A DNA stretch of 57,702 nt. Source: a bacterium. GTDB taxonomy: Bacteria > Hinthialibacterota > Hinthialibacteria > Hinthialibacterales > Hinthialibacteraceae. Where the stretch lies: assembly GCA_016125385.1 (NCBI GenBank), contig WGLV01000052.1, forward strand, positions 1-57,702, read 5' to 3'. The notes below the pieces were generated by a model. It made no database searches. It saw only the letters and a program-made list of their open reading frames with translations, and had not been told where the DNA came from. Within the stretch, counting starts at the first letter, position 1. Every line of letters begins with the position of its first letter. Both the position numbers and the translations under genes were made by a program. Of this stretch, positions 10,417 to 20,452 are shown in pieces.

Positions 10417-11694
10417 TCAGTCTTGGGGTTCGAGAACCTCAAGCCCGCCCATGTATTTGCGCAACGCCTCGGGAATCACCACCGAGCCGTCGGCCTGCTG
10501 GTTATTTTCGAGAATGGCGATCATCAGGCGAGGCGTCGCCAGGCCTGAACCGTTCAGCGTGTGGAGAAATCGCGGCTTGCCGCCGTCTTTCGGGCGGTAG
10601 CGGATGTTGCCTCGGCGCGCCTGGTAATCGACGCAGTTGCTGCACGATGAAACTTCATAATACGAGTTCTGCCCCGGCAGCCAGACTTCAAGGTCGTACG
10701 TTTTCGCCGACTGGTTGCCGATATCGCCGGTGACGAGCAAAACCGTCTGGTGATGCAGCCCCAGCGTTTCGAGAATGTGTTCGGCGTCTTTCACCAGTTT
10801 TTCCAGCTCGTCGAACGAGGTTTCGGGCGTGGCGTATTTATACATCTCGCACTTGTTGAACTGGTGCATGCGAACCAGGCCGCGTTCTTCGGCGCCGTGC
10901 GCGCCCGCCTCGCGGCGAAAACAGGGGGTCACCGCCGTGTAATACAACGGCAGGTCGGCCTCATCCAGAATTTCATCGCGATACATGCTGGTCAGAGGGA
11001 CCTCGCTGGTGGGCAGCAGATAAAACGGGTCTTCCTTACACTTGTACAGCTGATCTTCAAACTTGGGCAGGTTGCCCGACGCGAAGGTCGTCTGGCGGTT
11101 GAGCAGCAGCGGCGGGACCACCGGCGTATACCCCCGGCTCTGGTTATGCTCGCGGAAAAAGTTGAGCAGCGCCCATTCCAGTTCGGCGCCCCGGCCCCAA
11201 TAAAGAGGAAAGTTCGATCCGGTGATTTTGGCGCCGCGTTCGAAATCAAACAGTTTCAATGCTTTGCCCAGATCGAGATGATGTTTGGGTTTGAAGCCGA
11301 AGTCGGGCTTTTCGCCAAAGCGCCTGACCACCTGATTGTTGGCCTTATTCATGTCGGTCGGCACTGACTCATCCGGCAGGTTGGGCAGTTCAGAGACCAG
11401 CCGATCGAGTTCTTCTTCCAGCTCGCGCAGCATGGCGATCTTGTTTTTCAGGTCGTCCGACAGCGTCTTCATGCTCGCCAGTTCGGCGGAGGCGTCCTGC
11501 TTGTTGCGTTTCAGTTCGGCGATTTTGTCGCTGACTTTATTCTGTTCGGCGCGCATCTCGTCGGTTTCAAGCTGCTGAGCGCGCCGTTTGGCGTCGATCT
11601 CGACAATGGCGTCGAGGGAGATTTCGGGTTCGCGGCGGCGTAATTGCGCTTCCACCCAGTCTTTCTTTTCACGAATCAGTTTAATATCCAGCAC
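10417..11694 (-). CDS. serS: Seryl-tRNA synthetase
   Basis: Class II enzyme charging tRNA-Ser. The 425 residues start with MLDIKLIREKKDWVEAQL and a long coiled-coil arm (about 30-110) that grips the tRNA's long variable arm. The catalytic core carries motif 2 (FRREAGAHGAEERGLVRMHQF) and motif 3 (NGSGLATPRLMIAILENNQ) with its ATP-binding Arg; TSEVPLTSMYRDE is the serine-binding stretch. The start is GTG at 11694, supported by GGAGG at 11702-11706 on the coding strand side, about 7 bases upstream. It is divergent from the sigma54-type regulator gene with a ~240-base intergenic region and stands as its own transcription unit. Intact. Confidence 0.98.
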   Translation of the reverse strand: MLDIKLIREKKDWVEAQLRRREPEISLDAIVEIDAKRRAQQLETDEMRAEQNKVSDKIAELKRNKQDASAELASMKTLSDDLKNKIAMLRELEEELDRLVSELPNLPDESVPTDMNKANNQVVRRFGEKPDFGFKPKHHLDLGKALKLFDFERGAKITGSNFPLYWGRGAELEWALLNFFREHNQSRGYTPVVPPLLLNRQTTFASGNLPKFEDQLYKCKEDPFYLLPTSEVPLTSMYRDEILDEADLPLYYTAVTPCFRREAGAHGAEERGLVRMHQFNKCEMYKYATPETSFDELEKLVKDAEHILETLGLHHQTVLLVTGDIGNQSAKTYDLEVWLPGQNSYYEVSSCSNCVDYQARRGNIRYRPKDGGKPRFLHTLNGSGLATPRLMIAILENNQQADGSVVIPEALRKYMGGLEVLEPQD

Positions 11695-11937
11695 GTCGGT
11701 TCCTCCGCTTGGGCGGTCGGTTCACGGGGGGAGTCGCGGTATAGCGATCGGCCCGGGGCGTTTCGGGATTTCGAGGGAATGAAAATCGGCCCGGGCCATT
11801 ATATTGCCGAGAGGCCCGCTTCCAAACCTGCATCGGCGGCTTGTTTTTACGGCGCTGGATCGGGCTCGCCCGCCGCTTTCCCGAATCCACACTATACTTT
11901 ACGATGAGTCATCACAACCGATCGAGAGACGAACGAA

Positions 11938-13344
11938 ATGGCCCTACTCCGGCGAGGCGCCGTGCTGGTGGTCGACGACGAGCGCGGCATGTGTCATATC
12001 CTCAAGCGGATGCTGACCGATGAGGGGTATCAGGTCGAAACCGCCGCCAGCGGCGAAGAGGCCCTGCCGCTGATCGATAAACATGTCTTTGACGTGGCGA
12101 TGGTCGACGTGCGCATGCCCGGCATGGACGGCCTGCAACTTCTCGATGAGTTCCGCCAGCGATCGCCTCAAACCTCCGTCATCATGATGACCGCCTTCGG
12201 CGCGGTAGAGACGGCGGTCAACGCCATGAAGCGCGGCGCGTATGAATATATCAGCAAGCCCTTCAATAACGATGAGATCATTCACATCGTTCATAACGCT
12301 TTCGAGCGCAAAAGGCTGCTCGACCGCAACCAGTATTTAACGTCCGTTCTCGAAGAACGCGAAAGCATGGGCGGCATGATCGGCCAGAGCCGCCCCATGC
12401 AACAGCTCTACCGCCTGATCGAAAAAGCCGCTCCCACCGACGGAACCGTGTTGATATTGGGCGAGAGCGGAACCGGTAAGGAACTGGTGGCCAACGCGAT
12501 CCACCAGCATTCAGACCGCGCCAAGGGGCCGTTCGTCGCGGTGAACTGCGGCGCGCTGCCGCGCGAGCTGATCGAGAGCGAGCTGTTCGGCCATGAGAAG
12601 GGCTCGTTTTCAGGCGCGCATCAGTCGAAGATCGGCCTGATCGAATCGGCGGACGGCGGCACGCTGTTTCTCGATGAAATCGGCGACCTCCCCATGGACC
12701 TGCAAGTCAAGATTCTGCGCGTGCTCGAACAGAAGGAGGTGAGGCGCATCGGCAGCGTTTCGCCCAAGTCGGTCGACGTGCGCGTCGTCGCCGCCACCAA
12801 CCGCGACCTGAAAAAAGAAGCGGAAAAAAAGACGTTCCGCGAAGACCTGTACTTTCGTCTTTCCATCGTCGAGATGCGCCTGCCGCCGCTGCGCGAGCGC
12901 GAGGGCGACGCGCCGCTGCTCGTTGAGCATTTCATCCGGCGCTTCAATCAGAAGATGAACCGCTCGGTCGAAGGCGTCTCGCCCGAGGCGATGCGCGCGT
13001 TGCTTCAATACCGCTGGCCGGGCAATGTGCGTGAACTGGAAAACCTCATTCAGCGTTGCATGATTCTGCGGGAGACCGGCCTGATCGAGTTGAGCGACTT
13101 GCCTGACTACCTCTCCGCGAACGAAATCTCCGCGCCGATGGCGGCGCTGTTCGACCCCAACCAGTTGTCGTTTCAGAAGGCGCGCGAGGCGTTTGAGCGC
13201 CGTTATCTGGAAGAACTGCTCAAGATCAATGACGACAACGTCACCAAGTCGGCGTTGCAGGCAGGCATCAGCCGCCGCCACCTTCAGGACCTCATCAAAA
13301 AACACGGCCTCAAGGGCGATGGCGCCGATGGCGAAAACGAGTGA
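11938..13344 (+). CDS. NtrC-type response regulator, sigma54-dependent activator
   Basis: 468 residues in the order receiver (1-120; acid pair D13/D14, phosphoacceptor D57 in [12 protein letters not shown] positions MMTA and SKPF), AAA+ domain (about 145-380; Walker A GESGTGKE, Walker [13 protein letters not shown], arginine-finger region [10 protein letters not shown], sensor [14 protein letters not shown]) and a Fis-type helix-turn-helix ([26 protein letters not shown]). These make it an enhancer-binding activator of sigma54 RNA polymerase. The sigma54-contact loop reads GSFSGA instead of the usual GAFTGA. No sensor kinase gene is adjacent, so it is an orphan here. ppc follows on the same strand after ~180 bases. 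Targets are unknown. Confidence 0.93.
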   Translation: MALLRRGAVLVVDDERGMCHILKRMLTDEGYQVETAASGEEALPLIDKHVFDVAMVDVRMPGMDGLQLLDEFRQRSPQTSVIMMTAFGAVETAVNAMKRGAYEYISKPFNNDEIIHIVHNAFERKRLLDRNQYLTSVLEERESMGGMIGQSRPMQQLYRLIEKAAPTDGTVLILGESGTGKELVANAIHQHSDRAKGPFVAVNCGALPRELIESELFGHEKGSFSGAHQSKIGLIESADGGTLFLDEIGDLPMDLQVKILRVLEQKEVRRIGSVSPKSVDVRVVAATNRDLKKEAEKKTFREDLYFRLSIVEMRLPPLREREGDAPLLVEHFIRRFNQKMNRSVEGVSPEAMRALLQYRWPGNVRELENLIQRCMILRETGLIELSDLPDYLSANEISAPMAALFDPNQLSFQKAREAFERRYLEELLKINDDNVTKSALQAGISRRHLQDLIKKHGLKGDGADGENE

Positions 13345-13526
13345 ATAATTCGCCGCTCATACCATTCTCGCGAATCCCGATTACAATCTTTATTAGATAA
13401 CGCGCACCGCATCCCGGCTGTATTGACGCGGCCGAGGCGGTTTTTCTGCTCGTGAAACGACCCGCGCGGTCCGTACGGCATCCTTGCGGTCTCACCTCCC
13501 GCCGCGCCGAAGGTGGATGACTGTAT

Positions 13527-16385
13527 ATGGAATCGAACGCTTTTCTGCATTTGGAACCCGCGGACTATAACCTGACCCCTGAACACTGCGCCGATATCGA
13601 ATTGCTGGACCGGCTGCTTGGCGAAATTCTCGCCGAACACGCGGGGCGGCCGCTGATCGATCTGGCGCGCCGCATGTTCGCATGGGCCTCGACCTCGAAA
13701 CCTGGCGAAGGCGGCGACCCCTTCGCCTCGCTTGATGATCCCGCCGCCGCGAGATCGTTGCTCCGCGCCTACACCGTTCTGTTTCAGTTGATGAACCTGA
13801 TCGAACAGAAAGAGATCGTGCGCGTCAATCTCGAACGCCAGCGCGCCGCTGGTTCCGCGCCGCGCAACGAGTCGCTGCTCGATGTGATCACGCGGCTCAA
13901 AAAATCGGGCGTCACCGCCGATCAGATGCAGGCGCTGTTCAACCGGCTCGATATCGTCCCCACCCTGACCGCACACCCCACCGAATCGCGCCGCCGCGCC
14001 ATTCTCGACAAGCTGGAGGCCGTCGCCAACCTGCTGGTCGAGCGCAGCCACCCCGACGGACTGATCAACATGGACCAGCCGCTCACCCGCAAAGATCACA
14101 TCGAAAGCGAACTGATGCGCTATCTGGGCGCGTTATGGCTGACGGAGGAATTCGGCCGTGATGAGGTCACCGTGAGCGATGAGGTGCGTAATGCGGTCTA
14201 CTTCATCGAACACACCATCTTCGATCTCGTCCCCTGTCTGTATCGCGATCTGTACGACGCGCTGGCGCGCGAGTATCCCGGCGTGGAGTTCAACATCCCC
14301 GCGTTCTGGCAATACCGCTCCTGGGTGGGCGGCGACCGCGACGGCAATCCCAATGTGACTCCTGAACGGACCTGGGAGGCGCTGGTCTATCACAAAAAAG
14401 TCGCGATCCGGTTGTATATCCGCCGCATCGGCGAACTGCTGAAAGAACTGACGCAGAGCGCCAGCCTCTCGCCCGCCGGCGAGGAGTTGATGGAGTCGCT
14501 GCGGGACGATTACGAACACTTGAAACTGCCGCGCGTCTCGCGTGAAAAGATCGAGAGCGAACCCTACGCCTGCAAGTTGCGTTTTATCCGCGCACGGCTT
14601 TACGCCACGCTGCGGCACATGCGGCATTGCCAGCGCTTCGCCTGCCGCAACGCCGATCCCGAGCCGCCCGGCGTAGCCTACACCGACTCGCGCGCCCTGT
14701 TGGGCGATCTTGAACTGGTGCGCCGGGGGCTGCTGTGCGGTGAAGCCAGCGCGGTGCGTGACGCGGGTTCACTGGGCGATCTGATCGTCCAGGTGAAGAC
14801 GTTTGGGTTCCATCTCTGTACGCTTGACATGCGCCAGCACAGCGAGGCGCATGAGAGCGCGCTGGATGAGATTTTCGCGCAGGCGCGGCTGATTTCCGAT
14901 GGGAAGGCTTACTCCGATCTGAGCGAGGATGAGAAAGTCGAACTGCTCACCAACGAGTTTTATAATCCCCGCCCGCTGCTGATGCGCGAAGCGCCGTTGT
15001 CTGACCAGACGCGCCGCGTGCTCGACGTGTTCGAGGTGATGCGGCGCGCCAAGGCGCTGCTTTCGACGCGCGCGGTTTCGTCATACGTCATCAGTATGAC
15101 CCACACCGTCAGCGACGTGCTGGAGGTGCTGGTGCTGGCGAAGGAGGCGGGGTTGATTCGCTGGCGGGTGATCGACGGTGAATACCAGTTTGTCAGCGGG
15201 CTCGACGTTTCTCCGCTGTTTGAAACCATTGACGACCTCGAACGCGCCGACGGCTACATGAAAACGCTGTTCGCCAACCGCGCCTACGAGTTGCAGTTGA
15301 AGGCGCGCGGTTGGTTTCAGGAGATCATGCTGGGCTATTCAGACAGCAGCAAAGACGGCGGCTACATGGCCGCGAACTGGTACCTGTACAGCGCGCAGGA
15401 ACGCCTCGCCGACGCCTGCCGTCAGGCGGGCGTCGAGATGCGCCTGTTTCACGGGCGCGGCGGAACGGTGGGACGCGGCGGAGGACGCGCCTACATGGCG
15501 ATTCGCTCTCAGCCCTCCAACAGCCTTCAGGGGCGTATCCGCTTTACCGAACAGGGCGAGGTGATCTCGTTCCGTTACAGCTTTTTCTCGATCGCTCATC
15601 GCCACCTCGAACAGATCGCGGGCGCGGTGCTGATGGCGGCCTCCGATTGCGAGTCGTTCGTCGATCCGCCCGCCGAGTGGAAAGACGCCATGGCCGCGAT
15701 GGCCGAGCATTCGCGCCATGAGTATCGGGACCTGATATACGACGACCCCGAGTTCTGGCCGTTTTTTACCCAGGCGACGCCGATCGAGTTTATCCGTCAT
15801 CTGTCGATCGCCTCGCGTCCGGTGTCGCGCAAGGGCGGTTCATCCATGAAGATGGATGACCTGCGCGCGATTCCGTGGGTATTTTCATGGATGCAGAGCC
15901 GCTATCTCGTCCCCGGATGGTACGGTCTCGGAACGGCGCTGGAATGGTTCGCGGGGCAGGGCGAAAATCAGCGCCGCATGCTGGACGACATGTACAGGCA
16001 ATGGCCGTTTTTCGCATTGATACTCAACAACGCCCACGTCGAGTTGTTGCGCGCTCATCTGCCCACCGCCTCGTGGTACGCCGCGAAGGTCGCGCCCGGC
16101 GATCTGGGAGAGCGCGTGCATCAGCGTATTCAGGCTGAATATGACCGCACCGATCGCTGGATCGCGGAGGTGTCGGGAAGCGAATCGATGTACCGCCACC
16201 GCAACGCCGTGCAACGAACGATTCGCTTCCGCAACCCCATCGTTGCGCCGATCAATCAGATGCAGGTTGAGCTGATGCGACGCTGCCGCGAGCTGGAGGA
16301 GAATGATCCCGAATCGGGCGCATGGACGGAGGCCCTGTTGCTCAGCATCGCCGGCATCGCCGCCGCCATGCAGAGCACGGGCTGA
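13527..16385 (+). CDS. ppc: Phosphoenolpyruvate carboxylase
   Basis: Forms oxaloacetate from PEP and bicarbonate, refilling the TCA cycle. The 952 residues fit the bacterial enzyme. Signatures: catalytic His150 in TLTAHPTES, the basic loop ESRRRAILDKLEAV, FRSWVGGDRDGNP-like stretch RSWVGGDRDGNPNVT, catalytic-lysine motif GYSDSSKDGGYMAANW, the glycine-rich loop FHGRGGTVGRGGG, and a C-terminus IAAAMQSTG close to the family's conserved M-[RQ]-N-T-G end. ATG 13527 follows AGGTGG by about 9 bases. It follows the response-regulator gene and ends before a bidirectional terminator. Whether the allosteric Asp/acetyl-CoA sites are intact was not assessed. Confidence 0.97.
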   Translation: MESNAFLHLEPADYNLTPEHCADIELLDRLLGEILAEHAGRPLIDLARRMFAWASTSKPGEGGDPFASLDDPAAARSLLRAYTVLFQLMNLIEQKEIVRVNLERQRAAGSAPRNESLLDVITRLKKSGVTADQMQALFNRLDIVPTLTAHPTESRRRAILDKLEAVANLLVERSHPDGLINMDQPLTRKDHIESELMRYLGALWLTEEFGRDEVTVSDEVRNAVYFIEHTIFDLVPCLYRDLYDALAREYPGVEFNIPAFWQYRSWVGGDRDGNPNVTPERTWEALVYHKKVAIRLYIRRIGELLKELTQSASLSPAGEELMESLRDDYEHLKLPRVSREKIESEPYACKLRFIRARLYATLRHMRHCQRFACRNADPEPPGVAYTDSRALLGDLELVRRGLLCGEASAVRDAGSLGDLIVQVKTFGFHLCTLDMRQHSEAHESALDEIFAQARLISDGKAYSDLSEDEKVELLTNEFYNPRPLLMREAPLSDQTRRVLDVFEVMRRAKALLSTRAVSSYVISMTHTVSDVLEVLVLAKEAGLIRWRVIDGEYQFVSGLDVSPLFETIDDLERADGYMKTLFANRAYELQLKARGWFQEIMLGYSDSSKDGGYMAANWYLYSAQERLADACRQAGVEMRLFHGRGGTVGRGGGRAYMAIRSQPSNSLQGRIRFTEQGEVISFRYSFFSIAHRHLEQIAGAVLMAASDCESFVDPPAEWKDAMAAMAEHSRHEYRDLIYDDPEFWPFFTQATPIEFIRHLSIASRPVSRKGGSSMKMDDLRAIPWVFSWMQSRYLVPGWYGLGTALEWFAGQGENQRRMLDDMYRQWPFFALILNNAHVELLRAHLPTASWYAAKVAPGDLGERVHQRIQAEYDRTDRWIAEVSGSESMYRHRNAVQRTIRFRNPIVAPINQMQVELMRRCRELEENDPESGAWTEALLLSIAGIAAAMQSTG

Positions 16386-16445
16386 GCGAGCTGCAAGGCA
16401 ACGATTCATCTGAGCGATTATCGGACGGAATCGATAATACATACG

Positions 16446-16474
16446 AAAAAAGGCGGCCTTGCGCCGCCTTTTTT
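16446..16474. terminator. Bidirectional intrinsic terminator
   Basis: A6, stem GGCGGC (16452-16457), loop CTTGC, stem GCCGCC (16463-16468), T6. It works in both directions and lies between the convergent ppc and dockerin-protein genes. Confidence 0.92.
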
Positions 16475-16504
16475 ATGAATGAAAACGATAGCGTTATGGT
16501 CATC

Positions 16505-18793
16505 CTATGGGGTGAAGGTGAATGGTTCGTTTTCCGCCCCGCCCGGGTTAATGACCCGGATGTCGAAAGGCTTTGTGTACAATTCGCCATCCGGCGCCTG
16601 GAACAATATCTGTTTTGAAGTTATCACGCCCCATAGCACATCGTCCCGGGTGCTCAGCGATACACCATTCACCACCACGTCGGCGTCCCATGAGAATCCG
16701 GAACCGAGTACGGCATAGCCGTCGCGGGCGTCTTCTTCGGTATAGCCTACCCGGGTGACGACGCATCGCCGGATCGCCGGTGTGGAAGGCTCGGGCGCGA
16801 AAACGAACGACGCAACACCGTTTAACGAGGGAAACGCCACTCCCAGCAGCCGATCCAGCCCGTCATAAAATCGGACTCGATTCGGCATCCCCGCCACCGC
16901 GCCGTTTCCATCCACCATAGACGCCGTGATCGATGCGGCTTCACCCGGAGGGACGCTCTCCACTCCTGAAATAATGGCTTCAACCGGTTCTTGTGAAACG
17001 ACGGTGACCGCTCTGCGCGCCAGTTCGATCGTTTTGTTTCCAGTGAGATTTGACGCCGGAACCTGAACGCCGATTAACCAGGCCCTCTTTTCAGCAGGGG
17101 TAAAGCGCACTTCAGCCTTCCCGTTCTTGATGGTGCGGTTGACTGGATTCGCGCCCGGGTTGAATGGATCGAAAATCACCGTTGATCCTTCGAATTGAGC
17201 GGCGTTCGAACCGGGAAGCAGGTCTGATATTTCCTGGGCGGTGACGGTCAGGGCGGTCTCTACGCCGAGTAAGGCCGTGACCGAAACGATTTCATCCGAG
17301 TAGATCACGTTATCCCGTCCTGAAGCGTCATAGCCATGTTTGTACCCCAACTCAAACCCCATGTCCGTGCCAGCCTGAATGGTGTTCATGGTCTGGTAAC
17401 TGTCGATCAGGTTGGGCAAAGCGCGAATAATCGCCGTCGTGAGTTCGGTCGGCGGCGGGGCGTCATCGCCGTCGCCGAGCCACTTTTTGGCTTTTTGCCG
17501 CATGTCGTCAATCGTTGTTCCGCCGGCGTTTCCGCCCTGAATCCGGCTGTCTATAAATTCATTGAAGTAGTATGAAAAACTCGACGCGGCCGGTTTGCCT
17601 TTCCAGTTCGCCGCTTTGGGGCCCTGAATGGTTTTGATTACCGGCAACATCAATCGGGCGAACTGAGCGCTCCCGTTCCCAAGAAAATCGCCGCCCGATT
17701 CATCAATCAGGCTTTCCAACTCATCGATCACCGCTGGAATGGGGTTCCCTTCGCCGATTTCTTCATCGGTGATGTTCCATTTGATGATCGGGTAAAATCC
17801 GTTGGTGATCTCCGACTTCGTCGCGATCGAAACCGTGAGAAAGGTGGGGATGGGCAACCAGGCGAAGTTGACGCTTTTGCCGAAATCGTATTGCAGCGCG
17901 GTTTCGATATTGGAACCGATCCTGAAAAACGTTACGCCCGCGCTCATGACTTTAAAATCGAAACTCAGGCTGACCGGCATCAGATCGCCCAGGTATTGAC
18001 GGGTTACTTCATCTCCATCCGGAGAGTACGCCACGCCCACGAACGCGCCGATTCCGGCGAAAAGATCCACGTTGGAATAAACCGCCTCCACGTGTTGCAG
18101 CGAAACATAACAGGCCTCGGGCGCGAGATGGATCACCCAGGCGAATGATTCCATCTCGGGTGTGTAATTCTCTGAAAAACTGCCCGCCCAGCCCAGCCAG
18201 AACGTCCATCCGTTAAAAGTCCCCATACGGTCGTTTTGTTTCCCGAACTGGATTTCATCCTGATTGATCTGAAGGTAAGACCGCAGCGCGGCGAGGTTGG
18301 GCGCCAGCGATTCCAATTGCCGGGCGTTTTGTTTGAAATCGGTGAGCAAACCTTGCCGATCGCGCGGCGCCGCGTGTTGTGGGGATGGAATCGCGGCGAA
18401 CGAGCGCCGGGCTGACCGCATCCCCGACCAGCCGCCTGACGCACCATCTTCGATTTTGATTTCGAGTTCGGGGGTGGTGAATTCCTCACCGTCCATTTCA
18501 ATAACGGCGTACACGCCCGCCGCCCGGCCCACTGTAAGGCTGTTGGCCGCCGGTGTGGCGAGTCTGGCCGATTCGCAAAACATGAGCGCGTCCAAACCAT
18601 CCACCGAACGATCCTGAATCAGGTCGACGCTTAATTCAGATTGCGACCAGTATTTCTGTAACAGCGCGAGATCGTACAGATTGATCCGCCCGTCACGGTT
18701 GAAATCAGCCGCGTGAGCTGGGGCGATCGACAGGCAGACAACGAAAATGAACCTGAAAAAGCATGCCATTCGAAGTTGAAATGAACCGTTCAT
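16505..18793 (-). CDS. Exported protein with dockerin-like N-terminus and C-terminal IPT/TIG domain
   Basis: From the ATG at 18793 the protein has about 762 residues: a signal peptide (CFFRFIFVVCLSIAPAHA), then at once a dockerin type I-like calcium repeat (DFNRDGRINLYDLALLQKYW) with a weaker second repeat (DLIQDRSVDGLDALMFCES). A long middle with no recognised family follows (helical 170-200; beta-rich VDLFAGIGAFVGVAYSPDG; ITAQEISDLLP region). The C-terminal ~80 residues end in DIRVINPGGAENEPFTFTP, typical of an IPT/TIG immunoglobulin-like domain; Ig-like strands precede it (VESVPPGEAASITASMVDGN). No catalytic motif is visible. Dockerins dock to cohesins in cellulosomes, but many planctomycete-type proteins carry them without such machinery, and no cohesin gene is in view. 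A start at 18865 would put an extra 24 residues before the signal. Confidence 0.7.
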   Translation of the reverse strand: MNGSFQLRMACFFRFIFVVCLSIAPAHAADFNRDGRINLYDLALLQKYWSQSELSVDLIQDRSVDGLDALMFCESARLATPAANSLTVGRAAGVYAVIEMDGEEFTTPELEIKIEDGASGGWSGMRSARRSFAAIPSPQHAAPRDRQGLLTDFKQNARQLESLAPNLAALRSYLQINQDEIQFGKQNDRMGTFNGWTFWLGWAGSFSENYTPEMESFAWVIHLAPEACYVSLQHVEAVYSNVDLFAGIGAFVGVAYSPDGDEVTRQYLGDLMPVSLSFDFKVMSAGVTFFRIGSNIETALQYDFGKSVNFAWLPIPTFLTVSIATKSEITNGFYPIIKWNITDEEIGEGNPIPAVIDELESLIDESGGDFLGNGSAQFARLMLPVIKTIQGPKAANWKGKPAASSFSYYFNEFIDSRIQGGNAGGTTIDDMRQKAKKWLGDGDDAPPPTELTTAIIRALPNLIDSYQTMNTIQAGTDMGFELGYKHGYDASGRDNVIYSDEIVSVTALLGVETALTVTAQEISDLLPGSNAAQFEGSTVIFDPFNPGANPVNRTIKNGKAEVRFTPAEKRAWLIGVQVPASNLTGNKTIELARRAVTVVSQEPVEAIISGVESVPPGEAASITASMVDGNGAVAGMPNRVRFYDGLDRLLGVAFPSLNGVASFVFAPEPSTPAIRRCVVTRVGYTEEDARDGYAVLGSGFSWDADVVVNGVSLSTRDDVLWGVITSKQILFQAPDGELYTKPFDIRVINPGGAENEPFTFTP

Positions 18794-18865
18794 CGACACC
18801 GCACCTGATGATAAATTGAAAGCGCCGATGGAGAGTATATGCGAATTTGTAATGCACGTATACAC

Positions 18866-18899
18866 AAAAAAGCAGCCAAGCGAGGCCCGGCTGCTTTTT
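18866..18899 (-). terminator. Intrinsic terminator of the DUF1501 operon
   Basis: AGCAGCC (18871-18877) and GGCTGCT (18889-18895) form a 7-bp stem flanked by A6 and T5; on the minus strand it ends in a T-run. It lies about 70 bases past the DUF1501 stop and just upstream of the dockerin-protein gene. Confidence 0.88.
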
Positions 18900-18965
18900 C
18901 ATTTCTTATGGATTATCAGAAGCCCTGTTCCGTGACGTGAGCGAGTGTGAACGGGCGCGATTGAA

Positions 18966-20408
18966 TCAGGCCAGCATGTCCATGATGGCTTGGCCCTTGC
19001 CGTTTTTGGTGACGTAAAACGGGCGCTCTTCAACGGTGTAATAGGTGTCGGCGGGGATGCCCAGCGCGCGGTAAATCGTCGCGTATACGTCGATCAGGTG
19101 TACCGGGTTCTCGACGGGAAGCATAGGATGCCGGTCGGCCGTCTTGCCATAGACGAATCCCTTTTTGAATCCGCCGCCGAAGAACAGCATGTTGCTCGCC
19201 GAGCTGAAATGGCCGTGGTGGCCGTAAAGGCGCTCATCGTCGATGACCAGGCTGGAGCCGGTCTGGCTTTCGTCGAAGCCGAACGCCTCCGTGCCCGCCT
19301 TGGGCTGGTCGGCGATGGTGCGGCCAAACTCGGTCATGACGACCACCAGCGTGCGTTCCAGCAGGCCGCGCTCGTCCAGCTCGCGCACCAGATTGGCGAT
19401 GGGGCGGTCGATTTGCGCTTTCATATCCCGCATGCGGGTGTGTCCGTTTTCGTGGGTGTCGAAGCCTTTGAACGGCGCGTACTGATATTCGACCTCGACG
19501 AAACGCGCGCCCACTTCAATCAGGCGGCGCGCCAGCAGACAGCCTTCGCCGAAGCGATGGCCGACGTCGTAGGCCGACCGGATCGATTCGGGTTCCTGAC
19601 TGAGGTCGAAGGCCTGTTTGATCGGCGAATCCATCATGGCGCGCGCGTCGGCCATGACCTGCATGTACTCGCTGGTCTTGTTCGATTCTCGGATCGATTC
19701 GGTGGAGAGCCCGGTGATCATTTCAAGATATTTCTGGCGCTTGTCGAGCCGTTCGGGCGTCATGCCCGCCACCGCCTCCAGCGTGGGCATGCCCTTTTCG
19801 GGAAACGGAACCATGAACGGCGCGTATTTGACGCCGAGAAAACCGGGCCCCTGATACTGGCTGATAAAGAGCATCTCCTCATCGGCGGTGGTGACGTCGC
19901 GTCCGATGTCAATGTAGGCCGGGACGTTCGGATCGCGGCGGTCCAGCGTACGCGCCACCATCGAACCCATCGAGGGAACCTGAACCCCCGCCGGAAACTC
20001 GTAGCTGGTCATCTGGTAGTACTGGGCCTTGAGATGAATCGCGCCGAACTTGGTGTCGGAGGTCAGGCTGCGAAGAATCGTCCCCTTGTCCATGACCTTG
20101 GCGATGTTCTCAAGCCCTTCGCTCAAAAAGATGCCATCGGCGCTGGTGGGGATGCTGGGAAAGGTCGAATACAGATCGCTGCCCTTCATCCCCTTCTGAT
20201 AGGGCGTGTGCTCTTTGGGGTCGAAGGTATCCCATTGATCGACGCCGCCCGGCATCCAGATGAGGATGATCGAATCGGCGGTGGGGGTGATCTTTTCATC
20301 GGACGCGCTTTCGGCGCGGGCGTACTTGCTGGTTCCAAACATCGTGGCGCCCGCCGCCAGGGCGGACTGTTTTAAAAAATCGCGTCGGGTTCGTACGGTA
20401 ACAGACAT
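18966..20408 (-). CDS. DUF1501 family exported protein (Tat)
   Basis: 480 residues from the ATG at 20408, which has a good ribosome site (GGGGAG, 6-base spacer); an ATG further out at 20510 lacks one. A Tat signal opens it (RTRRDFLKQSALAAGATMFG). The body has the DUF1501/sulfatase-like pattern: ADSIILIWMPGGVDQWDTFD for the metal-binding first strand, LEVGARFVEVEY-like RLIEVGARFVEVEY, LDERGLLERTLVVVMTEFGR and RLYGHHGHFSSASNMLFFGG. DUF1501 proteins are abundant in Planctomycetota and usually lie beside DUF1549/DUF1553 genes, as here. They are alkaline-phosphatase-superfamily-like, but no substrate is established. The DUF1549 gene is 44 bases upstream on the same strand, so the two are a two-gene operon. 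Confidence 0.93.
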   Translation of the reverse strand: MSVTVRTRRDFLKQSALAAGATMFGTSKYARAESASDEKITPTADSIILIWMPGGVDQWDTFDPKEHTPYQKGMKGSDLYSTFPSIPTSADGIFLSEGLENIAKVMDKGTILRSLTSDTKFGAIHLKAQYYQMTSYEFPAGVQVPSMGSMVARTLDRRDPNVPAYIDIGRDVTTADEEMLFISQYQGPGFLGVKYAPFMVPFPEKGMPTLEAVAGMTPERLDKRQKYLEMITGLSTESIRESNKTSEYMQVMADARAMMDSPIKQAFDLSQEPESIRSAYDVGHRFGEGCLLARRLIEVGARFVEVEYQYAPFKGFDTHENGHTRMRDMKAQIDRPIANLVRELDERGLLERTLVVVMTEFGRTIADQPKAGTEAFGFDESQTGSSLVIDDERLYGHHGHFSSASNMLFFGGGFKKGFVYGKTADRHPMLPVENPVHLIDVYATIYRALGIPADTYYTVEERPFYVTKNGKGQAIMDMLA

Positions 20409-20452
20409 GGTATTCTCCCCTGTCAAACTTCGTTCGCGCGGGTATTCGCGTT

